From positions 1,426,001 to 1,490,000 of the forward strand of contig NZ_JBBYXJ010000002.1 of the NCBI RefSeq assembly GCF_039655775.1: DNA of 64,000 nt, read 5' to 3'. This DNA comes from Iodidimonas sp. SYSU 1G8 (GTDB taxonomy: Bacteria > Pseudomonadota > Alphaproteobacteria > SMXS01). Every line of letters starts with the position of its first letter. Positions within the stretch are counted from its first letter, which is position 1. The translations under genes were made by a program, and so were the position numbers. This document shows, piece by piece, positions 9,440 through 21,649 of the stretch. Under the pieces are notes generated by a model, which saw only the letters and a list, made by a program, of their open reading frames with translations, made no database searches and was not told where the DNA came from.

Positions 9440-10396
9440 ATGACACCCGAGACGCGGCCTCAAGTTATTCTCATTGCCGGGCCAACCGCAAGTGGCAAAT
9501 CGGCGCTCGCGCTGGTCCTCGCGGACCGGCTCGGCGGCGAAATCGTCAATGCGGACAGCATGCAAATCTATCGCGAGTTGCCCTTGCTCAGCGCCGCCCC
9601 CACGGCCGCCGAGCAGGCGATGGTGCCGCATCATCTCTATGGTATCGCGGGGGTAGGCGAGGCCTTTTCCGTCGCGCGCTGGCAGGCCGAAGCGGCGCGG
9701 GTGCTGGGCGAGATTCGCGGCCGCGGCGCCGTTCCCATCGTGGTCGGCGGCACCGGGCTGTATTTCCGGGCGCTCCTGCGCGGCCTCTCCGAGGTGCCGG
9801 CGATCGACGAACAGGTCCGTCGTGCCGTTCGGGACATGGTCATGGCCGACGGCGCGGAAGCCGCGCATGCACGGCTCGCCGTCGAGGATCCGGTGATGGC
9901 CGCGCGGCTGAATCCAGCGGACGCGCAGCGCATTGCCCGGGCCCTCGAGGTCGTGCGCGGATCAGGCCGGTCTCTCGCGGTCTGGCAGGAAGCCCAGACG
10001 GACGGGCCGCTGGCGGCAACCGATCGCGCCGGTCTGGTGGCCAAGCTGGCGCTGCTGCCGCCGCGTGACTGGCTCTATGACCGCTGTGATCGCCGCTTCG
10101 ACCTGATGATGGCCGCCGGCGCGCTGGAAGAGGTCCGTGCGTTGCCGCCCGCCGATCCGGATCTCCCCGCGTTGAAAGCGCTGGGAATCCCGCAGTTGCG
10201 TGCGGCGCTCGCGGGCGAGGTGTCCCTCGAGAGGGCCGTCGCGCTCGCCAAGACGGCGACGCGTCAGTACGCGAAGCGCCAAATGACGTGGTTCAGGAAC
10301 CAGTGCGCTGACTGGTGCGTCACGGATGAGAAACAAACGGAAAGAATTATCGCCAATGACTTTCCGAAAATTATCACAATCGGCTTGACGAGGTAA
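9440..10396 (+). CDS. miaA: tRNA dimethylallyltransferase MiaA
   Basis: 318 residues from ATG 9440, the usual family length; an upstream ATG at 9368 would add a non-conserved tail. The P-loop GPTASGKS is at residues 14-21, followed by NADSMQIYRELP and GGTGLYFRALLRGL, all MiaA hallmarks. It transfers the dimethylallyl group to A37 of tRNAs reading U-starting codons. The C-terminal basic region TRQYAKRQMTWFRNQ binds tRNA. It is divergent from the serB pair and precedes the ilv operon by 137 bases. Confidence 0.95.
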   Translation: MTPETRPQVILIAGPTASGKSALALVLADRLGGEIVNADSMQIYRELPLLSAAPTAAEQAMVPHHLYGIAGVGEAFSVARWQAEAARVLGEIRGRGAVPIVVGGTGLYFRALLRGLSEVPAIDEQVRRAVRDMVMADGAEAAHARLAVEDPVMAARLNPADAQRIARALEVVRGSGRSLAVWQEAQTDGPLAATDRAGLVAKLALLPPRDWLYDRCDRRFDLMMAAGALEEVRALPPADPDLPALKALGIPQLRAALAGEVSLERAVALAKTATRQYAKRQMTWFRNQCADWCVTDEKQTERIIANDFPKIITIGLTR

Positions 10397-10533
10397 TAAA
10401 CCGTCAGTAGGGTGCGCGCCTTCCGTCCCTTCCGGGCGGGGGAAAGCGTTGCGCGGCCTTGTTCACGATGCTATTGGGCCGCGACGGACTGGGCCCGCCT
10501 TGCGCGGGCGTGCGGAATGGAAGAGGAACAGGC

Positions 10534-12300
10534 ATGCCGCCGGAAGCACTTGGCACCACGATGACCGGCGCGGATATGATCATCCGCGCGCTCAAGGAAC
10601 AGGGCGTCGACACCATCTTCGGGTATCCCGGCGGCGCCGTGCTGCCGATCTATGACGCGCTCTTCAAGCAGAATCACATCCGGCACATCCTGGTGCGGCA
10701 CGAACAGGGCGCGGTCCACGCGGCCGAAGGCTATGCCCGCTCGACCGGCAAGCCCGGCGTCGTGCTGGTCACGTCCGGTCCGGGCGCGACCAATGCGGTC
10801 ACCGGCCTGGTCGACGCGCTGATGGATTCGATCCCGGTCATCTGTCTGTGTGGCCAGGTGCCGACCCACCTGATCGGCAGCGATGCCTTCCAGGAAGCCG
10901 ACACGGTCGGCATCACGCGCCCGGCGACCAAGCACAATTATCTGGTCAAGCGCGTCGATGACATCGGCCCGGTGATCCACGAGGCGTTCTACGTCGCGAC
11001 CAATGGTCGTCCCGGTCCCGTCGTCGTCGACCTGCCGAAGGATATCCAGGTCGAGAGCGGCACCTATTCCGGCTCGCCCAAGACCAAGCACCGCAGCTAT
11101 CAGCCGCAAGTGAAGGGCGACCTCAAGGCCATCAAGGAGGCGGTTGCCCTGATCGCCTCGGCCAAGCGGCCCGTCTTCTATACCGGCGGCGGCGTCATCA
11201 ATTCCGGCCCGAACGCGTCGCAGCTGCTGCGCGAATTCGTGCGCATGACCGGCTTCCCGATTACCAGCACGCTGATGGGGCTGGGCTCGTACCCGGCCAG
11301 CGACAAACAGTGGCTGGGCATGCTCGGCATGCACGGCACCTACGAAGCCAATCTGGCCATGCATGATTGCGACGTCATGATCAATATCGGCGCCCGCTTC
11401 GACGACCGGATCACCGGCCGGCTGAATGCGTTCTCGCCCCATTCGAAGAAGATCCACGTCGATATCGACCGCTCCAGCATCAACAAGAACGTCCATGTGG
11501 ACATCGCCATCGTCGGTGATGCCGGTCACGTTCTCGAAGACATGATCAAGGTGTGGAAGGCCGACGTGCACCGCGCCGACAAGGGAGCGCTGGATGCGTG
11601 GTGGTCGCAGATCGACGAATGGCGTGCGATCGATTGTTTGAAATACGAGCCGAGCCAGGACGTGATCATGCCGCAGTACGCGCTGCAGCGGCTGCACGCG
11701 CTGACCCAGCACCGCAAGCCATTCATCACCACCGAAGTGGGCCAGCACCAGATGTGGGCGGCTCAGTTCATCGGTTTCGACGAGCCGAACCATTGGATGA
11801 CGTCCGGCGGTCTCGGCACCATGGGCTACGGCCTGCCGGCGGCGGTTGGCGTGCAAATTGCTCATCCCGACGCACTGGTCATTGACGTGGCGGGCGAAGC
11901 GTCGACCATGATGAACATTCAGGAATTCAGCACGGCGGTTCAGCATAAGGCGCCGATCAAGGTGTTCATCCTCAACAATGAATACATGGGCATGGTGCGC
12001 CAGTGGCAGCAGATCAGCTACGAGGGCCGCTACTCCCATTCCTATTCGGACTCGCTGCCTGACTTCGTGAAGCTGGCGGAGGCGATGCACGGCGTTGGCC
12101 TGCGCGCCACCACGCCGGATGAGCTGGACGGTGTCATCGAGGAAATGATGGCGATCGACCGGCCCGTCATCGTCGATTGTCAGGTGGCGAAGCTGGAGAA
12201 CTGCTTCCCCATGGTGCCGTCGGGCGCCGCGCATAACGAGATCCTGCTGACTGCCAAGGACGCCGGTCTCGAGCGCAGCGACGATCTGGCGCTGGTCTAG
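10534..12300 (+). CDS. ilvB: acetolactate synthase, large (catalytic) subunit
   Basis: 588 residues from ATG 10534 (AGAGGAACAGGC upstream), in line with the family. The N-terminal TPP pyrimidine domain has GYPGGAVLPIYDAL and the catalytic Glu in RHEQGAVHAAEGYAR. The C-terminal TPP domain has AGEASTMMNIQEF, NNEYMGMVRQWQ and ends in NCFPMVPSGAAHNE. It condenses pyruvate or 2-oxobutyrate in branched-chain amino acid synthesis, using TPP, Mg and FAD. The metal motif reads GEA rather than GDG. The small subunit gene follows by 29 bases, then ilvC. Confidence 0.97.
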   Translation: MPPEALGTTMTGADMIIRALKEQGVDTIFGYPGGAVLPIYDALFKQNHIRHILVRHEQGAVHAAEGYARSTGKPGVVLVTSGPGATNAVTGLVDALMDSIPVICLCGQVPTHLIGSDAFQEADTVGITRPATKHNYLVKRVDDIGPVIHEAFYVATNGRPGPVVVDLPKDIQVESGTYSGSPKTKHRSYQPQVKGDLKAIKEAVALIASAKRPVFYTGGGVINSGPNASQLLREFVRMTGFPITSTLMGLGSYPASDKQWLGMLGMHGTYEANLAMHDCDVMINIGARFDDRITGRLNAFSPHSKKIHVDIDRSSINKNVHVDIAIVGDAGHVLEDMIKVWKADVHRADKGALDAWWSQIDEWRAIDCLKYEPSQDVIMPQYALQRLHALTQHRKPFITTEVGQHQMWAAQFIGFDEPNHWMTSGGLGTMGYGLPAAVGVQIAHPDALVIDVAGEASTMMNIQEFSTAVQHKAPIKVFILNNEYMGMVRQWQQISYEGRYSHSYSDSLPDFVKLAEAMHGVGLRATTPDELDGVIEEMMAIDRPVIVDCQVAKLENCFPMVPSGAAHNEILLTAKDAGLERSDDLALV

Positions 12301-12329
12301 AACAAGATACAAGAGAAGAGGCCCAAGCA

Positions 12330-12842
12330 ATGCGCCCGCAACTTCCGATCGAACGGCACACCATGGCCGTGCTCGTCGACAACGAGGCCGGTGTTCTCGC
12401 CCGTGTCATCGGCCTGTTCTCCGGCCGGGGCTACAATATCGAGAGCCTGACCGTGGCCGAGGTCAACCATGCCGAAGGCCTGTCGCGCATCACCGTGGTG
12501 ACGCGCGGCACGCCGCCGGTGATCGAGCAGATCAAGGCCCAGCTCGAGCGCCTGATCCCGGTCCACAAGGTGTCGGACCTGACCGTCGAGGGACCGTCCG
12601 TCGAACGCGAGCTGGCCCTGGTCAAGGTCGCGGCCACCGGCGACCACCGCGTGGAGAGCCTGCGGCTCGCCGACGCTTTCCGCGCCCGGGTGCTGGACAC
12701 GACGACGGACTCGTTCACCTTCGAGATCACCGGCAGTTCCGAGAAGATCGATGCGTTCGTCGACCTGATGAAGCCGCTGGGACTGGTCGATGTCTCCCGG
12801 ACCGGTGTCGTCGCCATCCGGCGCGGCGCCAGCGGCATGTAA
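12330..12842 (+). CDS. ilvN: acetolactate synthase, small (regulatory) subunit
   Basis: 170 residues with an N-terminal ACT domain (HTMAVLVDNEAGVLARVIGLFSGRGYNIESLTV, here quoted through its core GVLARVIGLFSGRGYNIES) and a C-terminal ALS_ss_C domain. It binds valine and feedback-inhibits the large subunit while raising its activity. It could equally be called ilvH; the symbol is by family. It lies 29 bases after ilvB and 89 bases before ilvC, so all three probably share one transcript. Confidence 0.96.
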   Translation: MRPQLPIERHTMAVLVDNEAGVLARVIGLFSGRGYNIESLTVAEVNHAEGLSRITVVTRGTPPVIEQIKAQLERLIPVHKVSDLTVEGPSVERELALVKVAATGDHRVESLRLADAFRARVLDTTTDSFTFEITGSSEKIDAFVDLMKPLGLVDVSRTGVVAIRRGASGM

Positions 12843-12880
12843 CCGACTCAAACCTTGCGCAAGCGGCCAAGCGGCGTTAA

Positions 12881-13951
<1,071 letters not shown>

Positions 13952-13991
13952 GCTTTCGCGGCGGGCTTCGGCCCGCGCGCCGATGGCACAC

Positions 13992-14026
13992 AAAACCCCG
14001 CTGGACCTGGTCCGGCGGGGTTTTTT
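13992..14026 (+). terminator. rho-independent terminator after ilvC
   Basis: AAAACCCCGC (13992-14001) pairs with GCGGGGTTTT (14015-14024), with a small inner GGA/TCC pairing, followed by a run of six T. It ends the ilvB-ilvN-ilvC transcript. Confidence 0.92.
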
Positions 14027-14101
14027 GCGTTCCCGGCCTCGTCCTCCCGGCGGGGGTGGGATATTGGTAGGATCGTCGATGCAGCGAAACCGGGGAAACG
14101 C

Positions 14102-15712
14102 ATGATGTCGCAGCGAGAGATCCAGACCGCCGCCGAACTGTTCGAACGGGCGGCGCGGCTTTGGCCGGACAATGACGCGGTGATTTTCACGGATCGCCGC
14201 TGTACCTACGCCGAGCTGCGACGTGCAGCGATGGTCAGGGCCCGCAGCTTGGCGGCGCTGGGCGTCGGTCGAGGCGATCACGTCGGCCTGCTCATGCCCA
14301 ACAGTCTCGACTTCGTCGAGATGGTCTACGCCGTCGCGCTGCTCGGAGCGGTGCTGGTGCCCCTGAACACGCGCTACAAGGCGCATGAGCTGCGCTATGT
14401 GGTCGAGAACGCCGACATTTCGGTGCTGGTCACGTCGGACGCCCTGAAACCGCATGTGGATTTCGCCGCGCTGCTGCGGGCGGCCTTGCCGGGGTTGGCG
14501 GGGAAGGACGATCCGCTGAACCTGCACCCCGACGAGGCGCCGCGATTGCGGTCCATCGTGCTGTTCGGGGCGGAGGCGCCGGAGGGTTTTATCGGCCGCG
14601 AGACCTTCGAGGGCGCGAGCCGGGACATCGCGCTGCCGGTGCCGGTCGATCCGGCGGAGACAGGCATCATCATGTACACGTCGGGCACGACGGCCAATCC
14701 GAAGGGCTGCATGGTGCCGCATCACGCGCTGGTCGGCAGCGCGGTGGATCTGTGGCGCTACCGGTATTCGCTGGGGCCGGACGACCGCATGTGGGATCCG
14801 CTGCCGGCGTTCCATATCTCGTTCCTGCTGCCGTGGATGTGCGTCGTGCACGGCGGCGGTGCCATGATTTCCCAGTTGCACTTCGACGCGGGCGAGGCGC
14901 TCCGGCTGATCGAGGAGGAACGGGCGACCTGGATCTGGCCCAGCTTCGAGGCGATCTGCGCCGACCTGATGAACCATCCGGATTTCGCGCGGCGCGATTT
15001 GACCGCGGTGCGGCGCATTACCGCCGTCGGCGGCAAGGGCCTGCTGACGCGTTTCCAGGCCGCGTTTCCCGGCGCGGTACAGACGGCGGCCTATGGTTTG
15101 TCGGAATCCTGCGGCATCGTCTGCGCGGGGATGCCGGAGGACAGTCTTGAGGATCGGCTGACCACCAACGGCAAGGCGCTGCCGGGTGTGGAACTGCGGA
15201 TCATCGACCGGGACACGGGCGAGGCGCTGGGGCCGAACCGGCAGGGTGAAATGCTGATCCGGTCGGATGCGATCTTCTCGGGCTATTACAAGGACCCGGT
15301 CAAGACCGCCGAGACCCTCAAGGAGGGCTGGCTGCACACCGGCGATCTCTGTTCGCTGGACGACGACGGGCGGGTCCGTTTCCATGGCCGGGTGAAGGAC
15401 ATGCTCAAGGTGGGCGGCGAGAACGTGGCCGCGGTGGAGATCGAGAGTTTTCTGGCGGGCCATCCGGGGGTGAAGCTGGCCCAGGTGATCGGCGTGCCCG
15501 ACGACCGTCTGGGCGAGGTGCCCGCCGCCTTCGTCGAGCTGGTGCCGGGCGCGGCGCTCGCGCCTTCCGAACTGGTCGCCTACTGCAGGGGACAGATCGC
15601 CAGCTACAAGATTCCCCGTTACGTCCAGCTCGTCGAACACTGGCCCATGTCCGCCACCAAGGTCAGCAAACGCGAACTCTCGGCCCTGCCGCTCGGCGAA
15701 CGGCTGATCTAA
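14102..15712 (+). CDS. acyl-CoA synthetase (AMP-dependent ligase family)
   Basis: 536 residues of the ANL superfamily. The ATP-binding motif is YTSGTTANPKGC. The central motif is YGLSESCGI. The A8 hinge region is GWLHTGDLCSLDDDGRVRFHGRVKDMLKVGGENVAAVEIE (only the core GRVKDMLKVGGEN is needed to recognise it), and the catalytic Lys is in SATKVSKREL near the C-terminus. It activates a carboxylic acid as acyl-AMP and then as the CoA thioester. The chain length is not evident; medium or long fatty acids or aromatic acids are possible. ATG 14105 is an equal start candidate. It stands alone between the ilv terminator and mreB. Confidence 0.9.
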   Translation: MMSQREIQTAAELFERAARLWPDNDAVIFTDRRCTYAELRRAAMVRARSLAALGVGRGDHVGLLMPNSLDFVEMVYAVALLGAVLVPLNTRYKAHELRYVVENADISVLVTSDALKPHVDFAALLRAALPGLAGKDDPLNLHPDEAPRLRSIVLFGAEAPEGFIGRETFEGASRDIALPVPVDPAETGIIMYTSGTTANPKGCMVPHHALVGSAVDLWRYRYSLGPDDRMWDPLPAFHISFLLPWMCVVHGGGAMISQLHFDAGEALRLIEEERATWIWPSFEAICADLMNHPDFARRDLTAVRRITAVGGKGLLTRFQAAFPGAVQTAAYGLSESCGIVCAGMPEDSLEDRLTTNGKALPGVELRIIDRDTGEALGPNRQGEMLIRSDAIFSGYYKDPVKTAETLKEGWLHTGDLCSLDDDGRVRFHGRVKDMLKVGGENVAAVEIESFLAGHPGVKLAQVIGVPDDRLGEVPAAFVELVPGAALAPSELVAYCRGQIASYKIPRYVQLVEHWPMSATKVSKRELSALPLGERLI

Positions 15713-17019
<1,307 letters not shown>

Positions 17020-17087
17020 GGAGCCTCGACGGCACGCTTTCTGCCCCGTCGCAGGCCAACTGAACGCTCAACTGGGAGACGCAGCCC

Positions 17088-18089
17088 GTGAGACGGTCCA
17101 TCGGCCGTGCGGTGCGCATCACGAATCCGGAGCGCGGTCTCGCGCATCGGGCCTCGTTCGCCATCTTCGTGGCGGCCTCCCTTGGTCTGCTCATCTTCAG
17201 CAAGGTCTATCCCACCCTCACGGAAGAGGTTCAGGGCGTTCTGGTCGACGTGGCCGCGCCCGTGGTCGACGTACTGGGCGAGCCGGTCACCGCCTTTCGT
17301 CATTTCGGCTCCCGGGTCGCGGATACGCTGGACGGCGCCGATCGGGTGGAAAGACTGCGCGCTGAGAACGAACGTCTGAAGCGCTGGCGGGACGTCGCCA
17401 TGCGCCTGGACGGCGAGAACGCCCAGTTGCGCTCGCTGCTCAAAGTCAGCGAGGAAGCGCGAATTCCGGCCGTGACCACCCGTGTCGTCAGCGATCCGGG
17501 GGGGCCTTTCGTTCGTGCCATCATCCTCGATGCGGGCGCCGGCAAGGGCATCGGCAAGTTCCAGCCGGTGACGGACCAGTCCGGCGTGGTCGGCCGCATC
17601 GTGACCGTCGGCCGCCAGTCGGCGCGGGCGCTGCTGCTGACCGACCTGAACAGCCGGGTGCCGGTCTTCATCCGCCGCACCGGCGACCGGGCCATCCTCG
17701 TTGGCGACAACAGCGATCGGCCCAAGCTGGCCTATCTGCCCATGGAGTCCTCGGCTCGAATCGGCGACGAGGTTCTGACGTCCGGAGATGGCGGCATCTT
17801 TCCGGCACGCATGCCGGTGGGCGTGGTCGATTTCGTAGATGGCGGCCTGGTCCGGGTCAAGTTGGCCGCCGATCTCTCGCGGCTGGATTTCGTCAACGTG
17901 CTGGCCTACGAGCCGGTGGAGAAGCCGGAGGAGAGTCCGGTCGCGGGTCCGCTGGAGCCGCCACCGGGCGGACCGTCGGTTGCCCGGGAGCAGCCGGCTG
18001 AACCGGCGGCGGTCCCGCCGCCCGTATCGCCTGCCGCGCCCGCCAGCAACGCGCCCGCCACGCCGCCGGTCGACGAGGGAGGCACCTGA
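17088..18089 (+). CDS. mreC: rod-shape-determining protein MreC
   Basis: 333 residues from a GTG start. One membrane helix (about 22-42, FAIFVAASLGLLIFS), then a coiled coil (about 85-115, RVERLRAENERLKRW), then the double beta-barrel periplasmic core (about 120-275). The final 55 residues are Pro/Ala-rich and probably disordered, an extension common in alphaproteobacteria. MreC links MreB filaments to the PBP2/RodA synthase. The stop overlaps mreD by one base. Confidence 0.95.
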   Translation: MRRSIGRAVRITNPERGLAHRASFAIFVAASLGLLIFSKVYPTLTEEVQGVLVDVAAPVVDVLGEPVTAFRHFGSRVADTLDGADRVERLRAENERLKRWRDVAMRLDGENAQLRSLLKVSEEARIPAVTTRVVSDPGGPFVRAIILDAGAGKGIGKFQPVTDQSGVVGRIVTVGRQSARALLLTDLNSRVPVFIRRTGDRAILVGDNSDRPKLAYLPMESSARIGDEVLTSGDGGIFPARMPVGVVDFVDGGLVRVKLAADLSRLDFVNVLAYEPVEKPEESPVAGPLEPPPGGPSVAREQPAEPAAVPPPVSPAAPASNAPATPPVDEGGT

Positions 18090-18601
18090 TGGCAACAGCG
18101 ATCTACCGCGCCGTCATCGCGGTTCGCCTTGCGGTGCCGTCCCTGCTGGGCATCATGCTGGCCGTGCTGTCGTTCGTGCCTTATGGCTCGCCCGAGCTCA
18201 GCATCATCATGCCGTCGCTGACATTGCCGCTGGTCTATTACTGGTCGCTCTACCGTCCCGAGGCGATGCCTGTCTACGCGGCGTTCGTCATCGGCCTGTG
18301 GCAGGACATTCTGATCGGCGGGCCGCTGGGACTGATGGCGCTGCTCCTGGTGGTGACACGCGGCGCCATCGAGAACCAGCGCCAGATACTGCTGACACAG
18401 CCCTTCGCGGTCGGCTGGCTCGGCTTCGCCATCATCTCGGCCGCGCTGACCGCGCTGGCATGGGGCCTTGCGGGATTGTGGTGGGACCACAGCTTCGCGC
18501 CGATGCCGTTCTTCGTGCACTGGGGCCTGGGTACGGCGGCCTATGTGCCGCTGGCCATCGGGTTCCGCAAGCTCGACCAGCTTTTGTACGAGCAGGTCTA
18601 G
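18089..18601 (+). CDS. mreD: rod-shape-determining protein MreD
   Basis: 170 residues, almost entirely membrane (about five helices), with LPLVYYWSLYRPEAMP and GLWQDILIGGPLGLMALLLV, the segment pattern of MreD. It is a core membrane part of the elongasome. It overlaps mreC by one base (TGATG) and mrdA starts 4 bases after its stop. Confidence 0.95.
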   Translation: MATAIYRAVIAVRLAVPSLLGIMLAVLSFVPYGSPELSIIMPSLTLPLVYYWSLYRPEAMPVYAAFVIGLWQDILIGGPLGLMALLLVVTRGAIENQRQILLTQPFAVGWLGFAIISAALTALAWGLAGLWWDHSFAPMPFFVHWGLGTAAYVPLAIGFRKLDQLLYEQV

Positions 18602-18605
18602 ACGC

Positions 18606-20483
18606 ATGGACATCAAGGGTGAACGTTACCGCAAGCTGACGCGCCGGGCGTTGATCCTGGGCGGCGCGCAATTGCTGGGAGTCGGCGCACTCGTCGGGCG
18701 CATGGTGCATTTGCAAATCCTCAAGGCCGACGAATACAAGATGCTGGCCGAGGAAAACCGGATCGACCTGCGGCTGATCAGTCCGCTGAGGGGACGCATC
18801 CTGGATCGACATGGCCACGAGATGGCCAACAACCAGTTGAATTACCGGGTCTCGGTGATCCCGGAACAGACCAATGATTTCAAGGACACGCTGGCCCGCC
18901 TGTCCGATGTGATCGCCATGCCGCCGGAGAAGGTCGAGGCGGTCATCCGTCAGGCCGCCCGCTCGCGGCGTTTTCTGCCGCTAACCGTGTCGGACAATCT
19001 GAGCTGGGAGGAGTTCGCGCGGGTCAACAGCATCGTGCCGGAGTTGCCCGGCGTGCAGCCCGACGCCGGCCGCAGCCGCTTCTACCCGTATCCGGCCGAG
19101 TTCGCTCTGCTGGTCGGCTATGTGGGGCAGGTGACCGATGAAGACCTGAAAAAACTGCCCAACGATCCCCTCTACATGCTGCCGGATTTCCGGATCGGCA
19201 AGCGCGGCCTCGAGGCCTATCACGAAAAGCGACTGCGCGGTGTCGCCGGCTTGCGACGGGTCGAGGTCAACGCACTGGGCCGGGAGGTCCGCGAACTTTC
19301 GCGAGAAGATGGAGTCGCTGGAAAGGATCTGGTCACCACCATCGACGCCGACATCCAGCGCTTCGCCATGCAACGCATGGGCGAGGAAAGCGCTGCTGCG
19401 GTGGTGATGAACATCCATTCCGGCGAGGTATTGGCGATGGCCTCGGCGCCTGGCTACGACCCTAACGATTTCAATTTCGGCATCAAGACGTCTACTTGGA
19501 AGGCGCTGCTGAAAGATCCACGCAAGCCGCTCCTTAACAAGGCGGTACAGGGCCAGTTCCCGCCGGGTTCGACCTTCAAGCCGGTCGTGGTGATGGCCGC
19601 GCTCGAGGCGGGTGCGATCGACGCCAATACCAAGGTGTTTTGCCCAGGCCATATGAATTTCGGCGGCCGCAAGTTCCATTGCTGGAAGAAGGGCGGCCAC
19701 GGCACAGTGGATATGATCAGCGCCGTCGAGCAGTCCTGTGACGTCTTTTTCTATGAAATCGCTCGCCGGATCGGCGTCGACACCATCGCCGACATGGCCA
19801 ACCGGTTCGGCCTCGGGCACCGGCACGGGATAGAGATCGACCATGAAGCCGCTGGTCTCGTGCCCACGCGCGCCTGGAAGGCCACCCGGCGCCGGGACAG
19901 GAAGTGGCACGATGGTGAAACCCTCAGTGTCTCAATCGGCCAAGGCTACATGCTGTCCACGCCGCTGCAGTTGGCGGTGATGACGTCGCGCATCGCCAAT
20001 GGCGGTTACGCGGTGACCCCGACGCTGGTCAAGGACAAGGCGAAATCCGGACCGGCCGCAGTCAATTTCCCATCGGTCGGCGTCGCGTCCGAGATCGTGA
20101 AGGCGGGACAGCATGGCATGATCGCCGTGGTCGAAGGCGGCCGCGGCACGGCACGTATTGCCCGCATCCGCGAATGGCCGCGGGGGCTGGCCGGCAAGAC
20201 CGGGACCTCGCAGGTGCGCGTCATCACGGCGGCCCAGCGCGCCGGCGGCGTGCCCAAGAACGAAAGCCGCCCGTGGGAGGAACGGGACCACGCCCTGTTC
20301 ATCGCCTATGGGCCCATCGAAAATCCGGCCTATGCCATCGCGCTTATCGTTGAGCATGGCGGCGGCGGATCTGCCGTGGCCGCACCCATTGCCCGCGACA
20401 TCATGCGCGAGGTTCTGCTGAAGGACCCGTGCGGCCTGACCGGCGGCCAGCCGGTGCTGGCGGAGTTGAAAAAGGATGCCTGA
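18606..20483 (+). CDS. mrdA: penicillin-binding protein 2 (elongasome transpeptidase)
   Basis: 625 residues from ATG 18606; the longer frame runs inside mreD and is rejected. It has an N-terminal membrane anchor (about 14-35), a pedestal/dimerisation domain, and a transpeptidase domain with SxxK as GSTFKPVV, the second motif SCD and the third KTGTSQ. It cross-links peptidoglycan during side-wall growth and pairs with RodA. It overlaps rodA by 8 bases. Confidence 0.97.
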   Translation: MDIKGERYRKLTRRALILGGAQLLGVGALVGRMVHLQILKADEYKMLAEENRIDLRLISPLRGRILDRHGHEMANNQLNYRVSVIPEQTNDFKDTLARLSDVIAMPPEKVEAVIRQAARSRRFLPLTVSDNLSWEEFARVNSIVPELPGVQPDAGRSRFYPYPAEFALLVGYVGQVTDEDLKKLPNDPLYMLPDFRIGKRGLEAYHEKRLRGVAGLRRVEVNALGREVRELSREDGVAGKDLVTTIDADIQRFAMQRMGEESAAAVVMNIHSGEVLAMASAPGYDPNDFNFGIKTSTWKALLKDPRKPLLNKAVQGQFPPGSTFKPVVVMAALEAGAIDANTKVFCPGHMNFGGRKFHCWKKGGHGTVDMISAVEQSCDVFFYEIARRIGVDTIADMANRFGLGHRHGIEIDHEAAGLVPTRAWKATRRRDRKWHDGETLSVSIGQGYMLSTPLQLAVMTSRIANGGYAVTPTLVKDKAKSGPAAVNFPSVGVASEIVKAGQHGMIAVVEGGRGTARIARIREWPRGLAGKTGTSQVRVITAAQRAGGVPKNESRPWEERDHALFIAYGPIENPAYAIALIVEHGGGGSAVAAPIARDIMREVLLKDPCGLTGGQPVLAELKKDA

Positions 20484-21627
20484 CAGCAAGTCCATCGCCG
20501 GCGCCATGCGCGCCATGGCCGGCAAGGCCATGGATCTGCATGGCAGCATGCTGATTGTCCTTCTGCTGATCGCGAGCATCGGATTCGCCATGCTGTATTC
20601 CGCCGCGTCCGGGGATTTCGCCAAGCTGGCGGGTCGGCAGATGGGCGTCTTCGCCATCGGCTTCACCTGCATGCTGGTCATGGCCCTGGTTCACATCAAG
20701 TGGTGGTGGCGGTTGGCCTATCCCATCTACTCGGTCGGCCTGCTGATGCTGCTGGCGGTGGAAATCATCGGCGACATTGGCGGCGGCGCGCAGCGCTGGC
20801 TCGATCTCGGCATCATTCGACTGCAACCGTCCGAGATCATGAAGATCGGTTTGGTGATGGCTCTGGCCCGCTATTACCACGGGCTGACCCTGGACGAGGT
20901 GAAGAACCTCAAATCCCTGATCAAGCCGGCGCTTTTGATCGGCATGCCCGCGGTGCTGGTGCTGCGTCAGCCCGATCTGGGTACGATGGTGCTGATAGCT
21001 GCCGGCGGCGTGACGATCCTGTTCGTGGCCGGCGTGCCGCGCAAGGTGTTCCTCGTCGGCGCGGTCCTGGCGGTCGTGGGTGCGGTCGGCGGATTCTACC
21101 AGTTGCACGAATACCAGCGTAACCGGGTATTCACCTTCCTTGATCCCGACAGCGACCCGCTTGGCACCGGCTATCATATCCAGCAGTCCAAGATCGCCCT
21201 CGGCTCCGGCGGTGTCAGCGGCAAGGGCTTCATGCAGGGTACCCAGTCGCATCTCAACTTCCTGCCGGAAAAGCATACTGATTTCGTGTTCACCACCTTG
21301 GCCGAGGAGTTCGGCTTCATCGGCGGCGTGACCCTGCTTATCCTCTACACGGTGCTGATCGGCTATGGGTTCCTCATCGCGCTGTCGGCGCGAAACCATT
21401 TCGCACGGTTGATGGCCATCGGCGTCACCACCACTTTCTTTCTCTACGTCTTCATCAACATCGCCATGGTGATGGGGCTGGTGCCCGTCGTAGGCGTGCC
21501 CCTGCCACTCGTCTCCTATGGCGGTTCGGCGATGATGACGCTGCTGGTGGGCATGGGACTCCTGATGAACGTCTACGTCCACCGCAACACCGTCTTGTCG
21601 CGCCAGGGCATGGTTCGCTCGGGATAG
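20476..21627 (+). CDS. rodA: RodA peptidoglycan glycosyltransferase (SEDS family)
   Basis: 383 residues with about ten membrane helices. SEDS signatures are visible: QRWLDLGIIRLQPSEIMKI (catalytic-loop region), RQPDLGTMVL, QSHLNFLPEKHTDFVFT, and the C-terminal GVPLPLVSYGGSAMM. It polymerises glycan strands from lipid II together with PBP2. The start overlaps the end of mrdA. It closes the rod-shape operon, 68 bases before tRNA-Lys. Confidence 0.97.
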   Translation: MPDSKSIAGAMRAMAGKAMDLHGSMLIVLLLIASIGFAMLYSAASGDFAKLAGRQMGVFAIGFTCMLVMALVHIKWWWRLAYPIYSVGLLMLLAVEIIGDIGGGAQRWLDLGIIRLQPSEIMKIGLVMALARYYHGLTLDEVKNLKSLIKPALLIGMPAVLVLRQPDLGTMVLIAAGGVTILFVAGVPRKVFLVGAVLAVVGAVGGFYQLHEYQRNRVFTFLDPDSDPLGTGYHIQQSKIALGSGGVSGKGFMQGTQSHLNFLPEKHTDFVFTTLAEEFGFIGGVTLLILYTVLIGYGFLIALSARNHFARLMAIGVTTTFFLYVFINIAMVMGLVPVVGVPLPLVSYGGSAMMTLLVGMGLLMNVYVHRNTVLSRQGMVRSG

Positions 21628-21649
21628 AAAAATTTATGACGTTTCCCAG

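Noticed and set aside
10397-10533. A branched-chain leader peptide or riboswitch before ilvB
   Set aside because: No short frame with clustered Ile/Val/Leu codons followed by a terminator was found; only a GC-rich hairpin GCCCGC/GCGGGC is visible.
10471-12330. A 619-codon minus-strand frame opposite ilvB
   Set aside because: Shadow of ilvB; the plus frame carries all acetolactate synthase motifs.
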